Assembly: GCA_902651635.1 (NCBI GenBank)
Contig: CACRSC010000015.1
Location: 835,362 to 876,599 of the forward strand
Direction: 5' to 3'
From: Mastigamoeba balamuthi
Taxonomy: Eukaryota; Evosea; Mastigamoebida; Mastigamoebidae
DNA length: 41,238 bases
The notes beneath the pieces were generated by a model. That model saw nothing but the letters and a program-made list of their open reading frames with translations. It made no database searches and was not told the origin of the DNA. Below, one piece after another: positions 20,001 to 30,388 of this stretch; the stretch's first letter is position 1; each line of letters starts with the position of its first letter. The translations under genes and the position numbers were made by a program.

Positions 20001-20374
20001 GCCATCGACCAGCGTCTCTACAACGTGCTCATCAGGTGCGGCCGGCTCTGCCTCCCGTGCAAGAGGGTTCTCACGTCTCGCGCAGCATCGAGCGCGGGGA
20101 CTTCGGGGCGTCGTCGAACTACAGGTGGCTGATCGACCCGCTGTGGCAGGGCAACGACTACTACTGCGTAGCCCACGACTTCCCGCTGTACCTCGAGGCC
20201 CAGCAGTGCGTAGACGCCGACTGGCGCACGCCGGACGTGTGGGCCCACAAGACCGTGCTCACCATGTCTGGGATGGGCACGTTCTCGAGCGACCACAGCA
20301 TCCACCAGTACGCCAGGAACATCTGGAACATCAAGCCGGCCAGGATGCCCACGGAGCACATCACCACCGTGTGA
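17090..20374 (+). CDS. Glycogen phosphorylase (9 exons)
   Basis: PLP-dependent alpha-1,4-glucan phosphorylase, releasing glucose 1-phosphate from glycogen. Exons 17090-17346, 17517-17727, 17844-17971, 18040-18169, 18243-18368, 18431-18691, 18745-19452, 19506-20035 and 20086-20374 join to 879 aa, close to the usual 830-900. Anchors: [94 protein letters not shown] and the PLP-lysine segment [17 protein letters not shown] (Lys about 724). The N-terminus carries [11 protein letters not shown] (Ser 25/26), which resembles the RKQISVRGL phosphorylation site of animal phosphorylase. Introns 4 and 5 start with GC (18170, 18369); the others are GT-AG, all with AG acceptors. The 3' end converges on the Cys-rich array. 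Confidence 0.96.
18170..18242 (+). other. GC-AG intron 4 of glycogen phosphorylase
   Basis: Donor TACAAG|GCACAG, acceptor GCGCAG|GTCGGC, 73 nt. Splicing gives [15 protein letters not shown] with the phase kept. No GT near the exon end gives an open frame. Confidence 0.8.
18369..18430 (+). other. GC-AG intron 5 of glycogen phosphorylase
   Basis: Donor ACCAAG|GCAACG, acceptor CCGCAG|AACACG, 62 nt. The join [19 protein letters not shown] matches the conserved phosphorylase segment that ends in NT-x-RLWSAK. Confidence 0.82.
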
Positions 20375-20717
20375 GAATCGGCACGGAGGGCTCTTCCGTG
20401 GTGAATCACGCCACCTGCTTCTGCTCACTGGAGCTCGTTCCTTGAAATACGATCATCGATCGCCGTTTGCTGTCTTATCAGCACTCCTCTCCGGCAAAAC
20501 CCGCTCGCGACGCCCCGCCCTCTGCTGTGCCTTGTGTGCAGGAATGGATACCTCGCCTGCCTTGTTGGCTCATCCGTGTTTTGTTCTCCAGGTGAATTGT
20601 GTGATGCACAACTGATATCAACTGTTTCTTGTCCACGGCCCGCGACGCGAGGTACTCGCTCGACAAGCTGACAATCTGACATCACCTGGAGGTGGGGCTT
20701 CGATGGCGCGTCACGAA
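20375..20717. other. Convergent 3' intergenic region
   Basis: 343 bp between the stops of glycogen phosphorylase (+) and the last Cys-module gene (-). I see no gene, terminator structure or clear poly(A) signal. Confidence 0.45.
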
Positions 20718-22999
20718 TCAGTCAAAGTTCTTCTCCACGAACCCAACCATCTCGTCGAAGCCGACAACCTCTGCCCCTACATTGTACTCGAAAGAGCTGA
20801 GCGTGCAAGCTGCCGCCATTTCCTTCTTGCAGATCCTGAGGTGCGAGCTGGCTAGGACGTCCATCACCTTCCGGTCGCGGGAAACAGCCTCCACGACAGC
20901 GCGGCTGCGCAGGCACTGGCCCGCCGTGAGGCCGATGGGCTGAGCCATCAGGATGTCCACAACGCGCTTGCCGTCACCCTCGGCGAACATCAGGCCCAGG
21001 AGCAGCACGCTGAAAATGCGAGAGCGCGCCAGCTCGGCAGGGGCCAGGGGCGGCTGCAGCAGGGACTCGACCACGTCCGGGATGTCACAGCGGTTGAGTG
21101 CCCTAGCTCCTGATTCCTGGCAGCTGGTGATCCACGAGGCCCTTCGGTATAGAGCAAACAACAGCGGATCGTCGTAGAACTTGGTCCCCTCGCCAGCGAG
21201 GGTGGACGCCCTGTCGAGGCTCATCGGCTCCCTCGCCAGCAGCCGTGCAGTCTCTGTCAAACCCATGGCACCGGCGACGAAGAGCAGCCGAACGGGGAAC
21301 TTCTGCAGCAGCCGAGTGGCCCAGTCTTCGCGCGATACAGCGATTTCCCAGTACTCTGACTCGCAGAAGCACTGGGGGGCCGAGATCACCCTGGAGTACC
21401 CGGCCCCGATGACACCCAGGCAGCACCTGCTGCACAGGTCGTACCCGCAGTGGCAGCGCATCATCAGGACCCTCGACCTCCTCTCGAGCCGCCGGAACTC
21501 GTTGCCGCACATGTTGCACGCCCATCCGTCGGTGCTGTAGTTGGGCAGCTGCAGCAGGTCCGTCTCTGAAACGACGGCCAGCCTCTCGGAGCATCGAGGG
21601 CACACGACGGCTGAGTCAACGAGCAGCTTGCGGTGCAGCTCGCGGCACGACGTGCACTCGTTCCCGCTCTCGAGGCCACACAGGAACCCGCCCCAGTCGA
21701 CGCTGCTCGCCTTGTCGTCCAACACGCCACCGCAGTAGATGCCGCCGAGCCTGTTGTTGGCCCCGTAGAACACACTCCGGCCCCTCGAGTTCTTCAGGCC
21801 GTCCAGGCCGCTGAGGCGGTGCGAAGCGACGGGCGGCGCGACCCCGTGGAAGAGGAGCTCCTGCTCTTCTTTCTGAGAGCTGCTCGCACCAACCATGTCG
21901 CAGCTCCCGTACACCACGGGCTTCAGGGGGTCCAGGGGCGCCGCCCCCAGCACTCCCAAAGCGCACCAGCAGCACAGGTCGTAGCAGCCGCACGAGCAGG
22001 TCATCATAAGGGATCTGGTCCTGGTCTCCGGGCTGTAGAACAGCGTACCGCACATGTCGCAGTTCCACTCATCGCTGTACGCGGGGTCCCTGCCCGGCAG
22101 CTCCGCCTCGCTGATAACGCGGAGAGCCCTGTGCTCTGGGCACTCTGGGCAGCGGGCCACTAGGCCTTCCAGCAGCTTGCGGTGCAGCTCGTGGCACGCG
22201 TCGCACTGGCGCCCAGACTCTAGCGAGCATAGATCCCTGGAGCTGGGGAGAGGCCCCCCGCAGAAGACCCCAGCATCTGCTTTTTGTATCCTGCATACCA
22301 CTGATCTTCCCGCGCTGTTTTTCACTCCTGTTTTTCCGGGTTGTTTCCATCGGATCAGACTTCGAATTAGAGTTACAGGAAACTGATCGTTCGGTATTCA
22401 AGAGCCGCGCACCTCCGAGGCCCTTGAGGCGGGTCTCCTCTGCCACGACAGGGGCTGTACCCTGATACAGCACGTTGGACGTGTTGCGCAGCGGGTCGAC
22501 GTGTGAGTACGTTCGCGTGCTGACGACAGTAGCCACGAACTGCTCGACGATCTCCTGGGCCTCATCCTCCCGCCCCGTGTGCCTGATGAGTCACGCTGTA
22601 TGTTGGCACATATTCGGCCCGATCTGAGGGTGTGTCCTGAGTGCACCTCCCGAGCTGGTGCACGGCGTAGCTCACCAGCTCAGCAGCGCGCCCTGCCGAC
22701 TCCCACCGCAGCACTGACCCTCCGAACGGCTTCCTGAGCAACGCCCTGGCGTCCCCGATCCTCCCGTCCGCGACAGCGCTCACGAGGGCGTCGCAGGCCA
22801 CGGCGTCGGCGGTCTCAGGGGGCGCAGACCAGGGGAGGGATCTGCGGAGCTGCCTGATGCAGGGTGCCGCCAGGGCTGCGGGGAACGCCAGTGCCAGGCT
22901 CACGAGGTCGCTGCGCGGGATGGTGGGAAGAATGAGAGTGCGCAGCATCCACGCTGCCTCGAGGGGTTCGGCATGGCTTCTGTTTGTTTTGTTTGACAT
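20718..22999 (-). CDS. Cys-module repeat protein, paralogue C (3 exons; unrecognised family)
   Basis: Family not recognised. Exons 22999-22647, 22582-22413 and 22327-20718 join to 710 aa. The N-terminal about 120 aa (exon 1) look helical, with an ankyrin-like start CDALVSAVADGRIGDARALL. Two tandem Cys-rich modules follow. Each begins F-x-G-V-A-P and R-L-x-G-L-x-G, then has a (F/Y)CGG element, a C-x2-C-x-x-LHRKLL-x(5-7)-C-P-x-C element (likely zinc site), and a W-x-C-x2-C...C-x-C-x-YDLC-x2-C element reminiscent of ZZ/DC1 fingers. The C-terminal 230 aa form helical ankyrin-like repeats (FVAGAMGLTETARLL, VVDILMAQPIGLTAGQCL). This copy is the most diverged of the three and is intact. Function unknown; a binding or scaffolding role is only a guess. 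Confidence 0.8.
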
Positions 23000-23169
23000 C
23001 ACACACGCAGGTTCTGTCAGAATGGTGCACGAGAAAGCGCTATGCGGAGATCTAGTCCCAGAATCTGGCTTCAGCAACCCTCAGTAAGGAAATTCACTGA
23101 AACCAAGCTTGTCATGTCGCCGTGCTGCGAAAACCTGTGGTTATGACTGGTGTTTGGTGGTCCAGTTGC

Positions 23170-25451
23170 TCAATCGAAGCAGATCCCGAGGCATGTCATA
23201 GCATCCGCATTCTCGGCCACTACGAAGCCTCTATCGTCGTACGTGAACGCCTTCTGCCTGCGCGCATCAGCCCATCTCCCCTTGTCAATTCCAAGTCGCG
23301 TTTTTGCGAGGGTGGTCATCGCTTTTTGGTCACCTCCCACAGCCTCCACCATCCGGCGGCTGTGCAGGCACTGGTCTGCCGTGAGACCGACAGGCGGGGC
23401 CATCAGAACCGTCACAACCCTGCCGACGTCCTCGGGGAACGGGAGAGACAGCAGCAGAGTGTTGAATACTCTCGCACGCAGCAGCTCTGGAGGGGCCAGT
23501 GGCGGCTGCAGCATTGACTCGACGACATCGGCGACGTCGCTGCGACAGGCGGGTGTGTTGGCGTTGTCTATCCGGTGCTTGGAAACGTAATCAACTCTGA
23601 CCCTGCGGGCTAGAGAAAACAATAGCGGGTCGTTGAAGAATGCGGATCCGTTGCCAGTGACAGCGGCTGCCCTGTCGAGGCACAGAGGCTTCTGAGCCAG
23701 CAGGCGTGTGGTCTCGGTCATCCCCATGGTGCCAGCGACGAAGAACAGGCGGTTCGGGAGCTTCATAAGAAGGCGAGTCGCCCAGTCGTCTCTCCTGATA
23801 GCAAGTGTCCAGTATTGCAACTCGCTGTAGCACCCCTCGGGGTTGTCCACCTTGGAGTACCCGGCCCCAATGACGCCGAGGCAGCACCTGCTGCACAGGT
23901 CGTAGCCACAGTGGCAGTGCATCATAAGGACCCTCGACCTCGTCTCGGGCATCTTGAACCGGTTACCGCACAAATCACAGGACCATCCGCACTGGTACGG
24001 GTGCCAGTCCGGGTCGTAATTGGCTGTCAGCAGGAGCAGGTCGACTTCGGACGTAACGTACAGAGCAGCGTGGCATAACGGACACACGATCTTGGAATCT
24101 GCGAGCAGCTTGCGGTGCAGCTCGTGGCACGACGTGCACTCGTTCCCGCTCTCGAGGCCACACAGGAACCCGCCCCAGTCGACGCTGCGCGCCTTGTCGT
24201 CCAACACGCCACCACAGTAGATGCCGCCAAGCCTGTTGTTGGCCCCGTAGAACACACTCCGGCCCCTCGAGTTTGTCAGGGCATCCAGGCCATTGAGGCG
24301 TTGCCTCGAGCAAACCAGAGGAACTCTTCCTGCAAAGTGGAACCCCTGCTCAGGGCTCTTGGCAACGCAGCACCCGTTCTCCACGGGCTCCATTGGGTCC
24401 ACGGACGTCGCCCCCAGCACACCCAGGGCGCAACTGCTGCACACGGTGTACGTGCACCCGCAGAGCATAGTGAGAAAGCCGGGCCGATGGTCCCTGCTGC
24501 GGAATAGAGCCTTGCACATGTCGCACGACCACTCGTAGCCGTGAGAATTCTTGTGGCAGAGGTCCGCCTCGCTGACAACCTCGAGGCGAGCTCTCCGGGG
24601 ACAGTTGGGACAGAAGACCACGAGGCCTTCGAGGAGCTTGATGTGCAGCGCATGGCACGCGTCGCACTGACGCCCTGACTCCAGAGAGCACACGCCCTGG
24701 GGAAGAGGTACCCCACAGAAGATGCCTGCCTGTGTTTCTCCCTGGCTGCACCGCACTGGCCTCCCTTCTGTGTTCACCACTCCTGTTTGTTTCGTCATCA
24801 GTCTCGCTAGTCGGAACTCGAGGGACAGTTTTGCAACCAGAAATCCGTACCGTCGAGACCCTTGAGGCGCGTCTCCTGTGAGACAACGGGGGCCACGCCC
24901 TGGAACTGCCTGGTTGTCTTCTGGAGAGGGTCCATGTGCGTGTACTTGCGCGTGCTGACGACAGTCGCCACGAACTGCTCGACGATCTCCTGGGCCTCCT
25001 CCTCCCTCCCGTGGTGCCTGTTGTTTTGGTTTTCGCACCGCCGCGTTGGCTTTTCCCAGCTGGCCGTTGGAGTTGGGGAGGGTGTGGTGTGGGTGCACCT
25101 CCCGAGCTGGTGCACGGCGAAGCTCACCAGCTCAGCAGCGCGCCCTGCCGACTCCCACCGCAGCACCGACTCCCCGAACGGCTTCCTGAGCAACGCCCTG
25201 GCGTCCCCGATCCTCCCGTCCGCGACAGCGCTCACGAGGGCGTCGCAGGCCACGGCGTCGGCAGTCTCGGGGGGCGCAGACCAGGGGAGGGAGCTGCGGA
25301 GCTGCCTGATGCAGGGCACCGCCAGGGCTGCGGGGAACGCCAGTGCCAGGCTCACGAGGTCGCTGCGCGGGATGGTGGGAAGAACGAGAGTGCGCAGCAT
25401 CCACGCTGCCTCGAGGGGTTCGGCATGGCTTCTGTTTGTTTTGCTTGACAT
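23170..25451 (-). CDS. Cys-module repeat protein, paralogue B (3 exons; unrecognised family)
   Basis: Middle gene of the array. Exons 25451-25099, 25017-24851 and 24782-23170 join to 710 aa. Layout as in the neighbours: helical N-terminus (1-120), Cys module 1 (about 157-330: GIFCG, CDACHALHIKLLEG, CPNCP, WSCDMC, CSSCALGVLGA), Cys module 2 (about 331-480: GIYCGGVLDD, CGLESGNECTSCHELH, CPLC, WSCDLC, HCHCGYDLCSRCCLGVIGA) and a helical C-terminus. Intron 1 (81 nt) is in frame and stop-free; intron 2 falls after GLDG at the start of module 1. Its stop is 170 bp upstream of paralogue C's start. Exons 1-2 and intron 1 are nearly identical to paralogue A at the DNA level while the Cys-module exon differs more. 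No catalytic motif is visible. Confidence 0.82.
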
Positions 25452-25624
25452 CACACTTCCTGAAACTCTGAGTTCTGCCAGAATGGTTGAGGAGAAAACA
25501 CAGTGCCGAGATCTGGTCCCAGAATCTCGGGACATGCACTCCGTGCATTCACTGAAATCCAGCTCGTCATCTCGCCGAGCTGCGAAACTTGTGGTTTTCG
25601 ATCGGTGTCTGGTGGTCCATTTGC

Positions 25625-27914
25625 TCAATCGAAGCTCATCTCGAGGAATTTCCTAAATTCTGCATTCCCGGCCATCTCGAAGCCTCTATCGTCGTCTATG
25701 AGCACCTTCTGCCTGCGTGCAGCAGCCCATCTCCCCTTGTCAACTCCGAGTTGTGTTTTTTCGAGGGTGGCCATCGCATAGTTGCTGCCTCCCACAGCCT
25801 CCACCATCCGGCGGCTGTTCAGGCACTGGTCTGCTGTGAGACCGACAGGCGGGGCCATCAGAACCGTCACAAGTCGGCCGACATCCTCGGTGAACTTGAG
25901 GGACCACAGTAGGATGTTGAAGACTCGTGCGTGGAGCAGCTCTGCCGGGGCCAGCGGCGGCTGCAGCATCGATTCGACGACGTCGGAGACGTCGGCGACG
26001 TCGCTGCGGCCGGCGGGTGCATTGGCCTTGTCGTGCCTGCGCCCGCAAACGAAAGCGACCCTGCGGGCCAGAGCAAACAACAGCGGGTCGTTGAAGAAGG
26101 TGGTTCCGTTGCCAGTGACAGCGGCCGCCCGGTCGAGGCACAGCGGCTTCTGAGCCAGCAGGCGTGTGGTCTCGGTCATCCCCATGGTGCCAGCGACGAA
26201 GAACAGGCGGTTCGGGAGCTTCTGGAGAAGGCGAGTAGACCAGTCATCTCTTCTGATGGCAGATGACCAGTATTCAAGCTCGCTGTGATACCCCTCAAGG
26301 GTGCCCACCTCGGAGTACCCGGCCCCAATTACTCCGAGGCAGCACCTGCTGCACAGGTCGTAGCCACAGTGGCAGTGCATCATCAGGGCCCTCGACCTCG
26401 TCTCGGGCATCTTGAACTGGTTCTCGCACATTCTGCAGGTCCATCTGCGGCGGTACGGGTGCGAGTCCGGGTAGTTCTTGTATGTCAGCAGGAGCAGGTC
26501 GTTTTCGGACGTAACTTCCATAGTAGAACAGCATAATGGACACGCGATCTTGCAATCTGCGAGCAACTTGCGGTGCAGCTCGTGACACGACGTGCACTCG
26601 TTCCCACTCTCGAGGCCACACAGGAACCCGCCCCAGTCGACGCTGCGCGCCTTGTCGTCCAGAACGCCACCACAGTAGATGCCGCCCAGCCTGTTGTTGG
26701 CCCCGTAGAACACACTCCGGCCTCTCGAGTTCTTCAGGCCGTCCAGGCCACTGAGGCGTTGCTGCGAGTAAACAAGAGGAACTCTTCCTTTGAAGAAAAA
26801 CCCCTGCTCAGGGCCCTCGGCAACGCAGTACCCGTTTTCCACGGGCTCCAGGGGGTCCTCGGACGTCGCCCCCAGCACACCCAGGGCGCACCTGCCGCAC
26901 ACGTTATAGGTGCACTTACAGAACAGCGTCAGGCTTTGGGACTTGCTGTCTGGTTTGCAGAACTGAGCCTTGCACATGTCGCACGACCACCCGCGGCTGT
27001 ACTGCTGGTTCTTGAGGTGGAGGTCCGCCTCGCGGACCAGCTCGAGGCGAACTCGACCGCGGCAGTTGGGACAGAAGGCCACGAGGCCTTCGAGAAGCTG
27101 ACGGTGCAGCGCATGGCACGCGTCGCACTGGCTCCGATCCTTGTATGAGCACACAACTCCGGGCTCAGGAAGAGGTCCCCCGCAGAAGATGCCTGCCAGC
27201 ATTTTCCCCAGGCAGCACTGCACTGGTCTCCCCGCCGCGTTCACCACTCCTGTTTGTTTCATCATTATTATAGAAACGGAATCAGAATTGATATCAGATG
27301 CACAGCAACCAGAAATCCGTACCTTCGAGGCCCTTGAGGCGCGTCTTCAGCGAGACAACCGGAGCCACGCCCTGGAACTGCCTGGTTGTCCTCTGGAGAG
27401 GGTCCATGTGCGTGTACTTGCGCGTGCTGACGACAGTCGCCACGAACTGCTCGACGATCTCCTGGGCCTCCTCCTCCCTCCCGTGGTGCCTGTTGTTTTG
27501 GTTTTCGCACCGCCGCGTTGGCTTTTCCCAGCTGGCCGTTGGAGTTGGGGAGGGTGTGGTGTGGGTGCACCTCCCGAGCTGGTGCACGGCGAAGCTCACC
27601 AGCTCAGCAGCGCGCCCTGCCAACTCCCACCGCAGCACCGACTCCCCGAACGGCTTCCTGAGCAACGCCCTGGCGTCCCCGATCCTCCCGTCCGCGACAG
27701 CGCTCACGAGGGCGTCGCAGGCCACGGCGTCGGCGGTCTCAGGGGGCGCAGACCAGGGGAAGGAGCTGTGGAGCTGCCTGATGCAGGGCACCGCCAGGGC
27801 TGCGGGGAACGCCAGTGCCAGGCTCACGAGGTCGCTGCGCGGGATGGTGGGAAGAATGAGAGTGCGAAGCATCCACGCTGCCTCGAGAGGAGTGAGGTGG
27901 TTTTCGTTCGACAT
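25625..27914 (-). CDS. Cys-module repeat protein, paralogue A (3 exons; unrecognised family)
   Basis: First gene of the array in transcription order. Exons 27914-27571, 27489-27323 and 27249-25625 join to 711 aa. The start could be the ATG at 27914 or the in-frame ATG at 27929; the first residues (MSNENHLT) differ from the MS(S/N)KTNRSHAE of its two paralogues, after which PLEAAWMLRTL is shared. Cys module 1 carries GIFCGGPLPEPG, CDACHALHRQLLEG, CPNC, WSCDMC and CKCTYNVCGRC. Module 2 carries GIYCGGVLDD, CTSCHELHRKLL, CPLC, WTCRMC and CHCGYDLCSRC. The C-terminal segments FFVAGTMGMTETTRLLAQKP and VTVLMAPPVGLTADQCL are shared with paralogue B. Intergenic DNA upstream is unrelated to the other copies, marking one edge of the duplicated block. 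Confidence 0.82.
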
Positions 27915-28363
27915 TGAACTCGTTGACAACGCTAAACAAATTGATATCTCCAGTTTTAAATCAAGAACGAGAGAATCTCAAATTGGACACGATTTGTTTT
28001 CAAGCATACATATATCCAGAGTCAAATAATCGGCATTCTGCTATTAGCCTGATTTAGAACGCCCTACCAGCTCACAGCAGTCATTCCTTCTTAATCCGCT
28101 TTATTTGGAGGGGTGGTAATCACCTCAGTTTGACTGACATCATTTGTCAAGGCAAATACTACTTCCATGAGATGGTCACCTTTATATTCGGCCTGAAGAA
28201 TAGCAGAATTGGAAAGATGCCCAAGTTGTCAAGTTGGGTGCGTGCTAATGAACTTGGACACAGCGCCTGCATCTTCTGCTCCTCAGAGAGTGTATCTTCC
28301 ACTCGCAGCATTTATGTACTAGCCAGTGTTTGTATTGCATAGGGCTTGCGCACTTCACACCCA
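27915..28363. other. Intergenic region upstream of the array
   Basis: 449 bp, AT-rich against the genes, between the array's first start and the stop of the C1A peptidase gene. A 70-codon open frame at 28130-28342 (+) has no coding character. Nothing else is supported. Confidence 0.5.
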
Positions 28364-30388
28364 CTAGATCTTGGCGTTCCAGTCCCAGGGGCCATCGAAC
28401 TGAACCTCGGAGAACTTGGCGAGCGACTTGGCCAGCCACTGGTACTCGGGCCTCCACCTCCTCGTCCCGTAGACGTATGAGCTGTCCTTCCAGTCGATGT
28501 CGAAGTACATCACCATCGGCGTGTCGATGCCCGTGATCGGGTAGTTCATCGTCGCCTGGATGAACGTCTCGTACGGGTAGAAATAGTACCCGCACTGCCG
28601 GTGGTTCCCGATGACGGTCACCGGCGTCAGCAGGTTCTCGATGCCCCACCACGACGTGGCGCCGGTCTCGATGACGGTGGCGGGCTGCGTCAGGTTCGCC
28701 GGGTTCCACTCGACGAGGTGGAAGTGCACGTAGCCGTCGCTGTGAGCGGGCGCGGTGACCTTGATCTCGGCTGTCACCTTGGTGTCGCCCACGGTGTTCC
28801 TCATGACGGCGACGTACCTCATGCCCTTCTTGCACCCGTCCCAGCCCAGCAGCTTCGCGTTGGCCCCGGAGGGGTTGCACTGGAGGACAGTCGCCCCCTC
28901 GATCCACTGGCCGCGGACGAGCTTCTTGAGCCCCGGAGCGCAGGCGACGGGGTCCTTCTTCTGGAGCATGCAGGCCTCGTCGGCGGGGACCCACGTGCGG
29001 GAGCTGCGCTCGACGGGACAGATCATGTTCTCGTTGGCGATGCTCGTCTTGGCAGCCCAGTAGCCAGCGCTGTGGCCCGCGTCCGTCCCGTACGAGTTCT
29101 TGAGGATGAAGCCTCCCTGGATGTAGTCGCTGGTGCCCGGGAGGCCGGTCTGGATGCGGAACTCGTCGTTCCAGCCGACGACATGGATGCCGTGGCCGCC
29201 CGAGCGGTGGGGGGTCTTGTGGATCATGTAGACGCCCTGCTGGTTGTTCCCCTTGTGGACGAGGCGCCCGCAGCAGCCGTTGGAGCTGGCCGCGCACGGG
29301 AACAGGCACTTCTGGCACTGCTCCGTGCCGTACACGCCCGTCATGTTGTCGGTGCACGGGATCTCGTAGGTCACGAGGTGGCTGCCGTGCGACCAGACGA
29401 GCCCCACCTTCTTCTCGTAGATCATGCGCTTGATCGTGCTGATCGTGTGCGCCGTCTCCACGCCCCTGATCTCGAACTTGATGGGGTTGGTCCTCACCGC
29501 CTGCTCCAGCCCGGGGCAGACCATCTCGTCTGGAGTCGTGTTGTCAGTACTGGACATCGAGGTAGTCGAGGGGGAGAAGAGAACGTGCCAGCCTCCTTCG
29601 GCTGGTAGGGGCACAGCGCGTCCGGGAGGACGTAGCGCTGGACCTGCTTGACGTAGTAGAGCCACTCGGACCTGCCGTCCCTCGTCGCGCCCCTGGCGGG
29701 GCCTGCAACGCAGTGCGGGTCGTTGTTCGACACGTTCTTGCAGAAGTTCACGTACCCAATGCCGTCTGCAACCCATCGCGAACGATGATGAGAGTTGAAT
29801 TTCACAAGTTTCCAGTGGACCAGCAGTGCGCTTGTTGGGATAGATCCGTATCCGAGCAAATTCGGCAAAATCGCACATAAGAGCAATTGGAGAAAAAACC
29901 GTTGGGAAGAAAACTGTGGGCAAAGCGTACAGGCCTGCTCTGAGAAGGGCACGTACTCGTCCTCCTCCAGGTACCCCTTCTCGTACCCGTTCTTGCGGTA
30001 GCTGGCCTCGAGCGCGGCGAACGTCGAGAAAATCCAGCAGGTGCCCCTGTTGCCCTGCTCCTTCACAGGCGTCCTGGCGGTCTCGGGGACGAGGTACACA
30101 GCCGGCAGCACAGCCGACCCGTACACGTCGTCCCTGCCGGGCGGGAACCACCAGGCGAACCTCCCAGCGGCCTTCTGCGCGTCGAGGATGCGGTGCTGCG
30201 GGCGGCCACGTCAGTGAGTGGGGTTTGCTTTGGGCCGGGGTGTGGGTGGGTGGGGACATGCGTACGTTCTGGTCGTGTATCTCGAGGCCCAGCAGAGCAA
30301 CGCTGGTGAGGGCTGAGAGACCAACGAGGCCAACAACGATCTTGGCCGCGAGGCCCAGGACCGAGCGGCGTGTGCGTACGTCCTGCAT
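28364..30388 (-). CDS. Membrane-anchored C1A (papain-family) cysteine peptidase (4 exons)
   Basis: Cysteine endopeptidase of the papain family. Exons 30388-30266, 30195-29931, 29765-29589 and 29529-28364 join to 576 aa. Residues about 10-36 form a hydrophobic signal-anchor preceded by basic residues (type II topology likely). No I29 propeptide fits between it and the catalytic domain, which begins about residue 64. The oxyanion Gln (about 88) and nucleophile Cys (about 94) lie in KEQGNRGTCWIFSTFAALE, the His (about 301) in GGHGIHVVGWNDEF and the Asn (about 333) in GFILKNSYGTD, so the active site is complete. After the peptidase a Cys-containing C-terminal region of about 220 aa (QWIEGATVLQCNPSG onward) has no family I recognise. 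Membrane-anchored, propeptide-less C1A enzymes are known in Entamoeba. Intron 3 probably starts with GC. Confidence 0.85.
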   Translation of the reverse strand: MQDVRTRRSVLGLAAKIVVGLVGLSALTSVALLGLEIHDQNVRMSPPTHTPAQSKPHSLTWPPAAPHPRRAEGRWEVRLVVPARQGRRVRVGCAAGCVPRPRDRQDACEGAGQQGHLLDFLDVRRARGQLPQERVREGVPGGGRVRALLRAGLYALPTVFFPTVFSPIALMCDFAEFARIRIYPNKRTAGPLETCEIQLSSSFAMGCRRHWVRELLQERVEQRPALRCRPRQGRDEGRQVRVALLRQAGPALRPPGRAVPLPAEGGWHVLFSPSTTSMSSTDNTTPDEMVCPGLEQAVRTNPIKFEIRGVETAHTISTIKRMIYEKKVGLVWSHGSHLVTYEIPCTDNMTGVYGTEQCQKCLFPCAASSNGCCGRLVHKGNNQQGVYMIHKTPHRSGGHGIHVVGWNDEFRIQTGLPGTSDYIQGGFILKNSYGTDAGHSAGYWAAKTSIANENMICPVERSSRTWVPADEACMLQKKDPVACAPGLKKLVRGQWIEGATVLQCNPSGANAKLLGWDGCKKGMRYVAVMRNTVGDTKVTAEIKVTAPAHSDGYVHFHLVEWNPANLTQPATVIETGATSWWGIENLLTPVTVIGNHRQCGYYFYPYETFIQATMNYPITGIDTPMVMYFDIDWKDSSYVYGTRRWRPEYQWLAKSLAKFSEVQFDGPWDWNAKI
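29530..29588 (-). other. Probable GC-AG intron 3 of the C1A peptidase gene
   Basis: Donor GCTG|GCACGT, acceptor CTCCAG|ACGAGA, 59 nt, with a TACTGAC branch-like motif 14 nt before the acceptor. A 35-nt GT-AG alternative (GTTCTC to GTCCAG) also keeps frame and cannot be excluded. Confidence 0.5.

Larger units (their letters stand above)
20718..27914 (-). repeat. Three-copy tandem gene array, unit about 2.45 kb
   Basis: Start codons lie at 27914, 25451 and 22999, giving periods of 2463 and 2452 bp. The duplicated unit includes the short (about 170 bp) spacer: the sequences just upstream of the starts at 25451 and 22999 are clearly related (for example both contain GATCT followed by GTCCCAGAATCT), and the preceding genes both end in GCTCAATCGAAGC. 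Exon number, phases and both intron positions are the same in all copies. Confidence 0.88.

Noticed and set aside
28130-28342. 70-codon plus-strand open frame in the intergenic AT-rich region
   Set aside because: No coding character, no domain and no suitable context; expected by chance.
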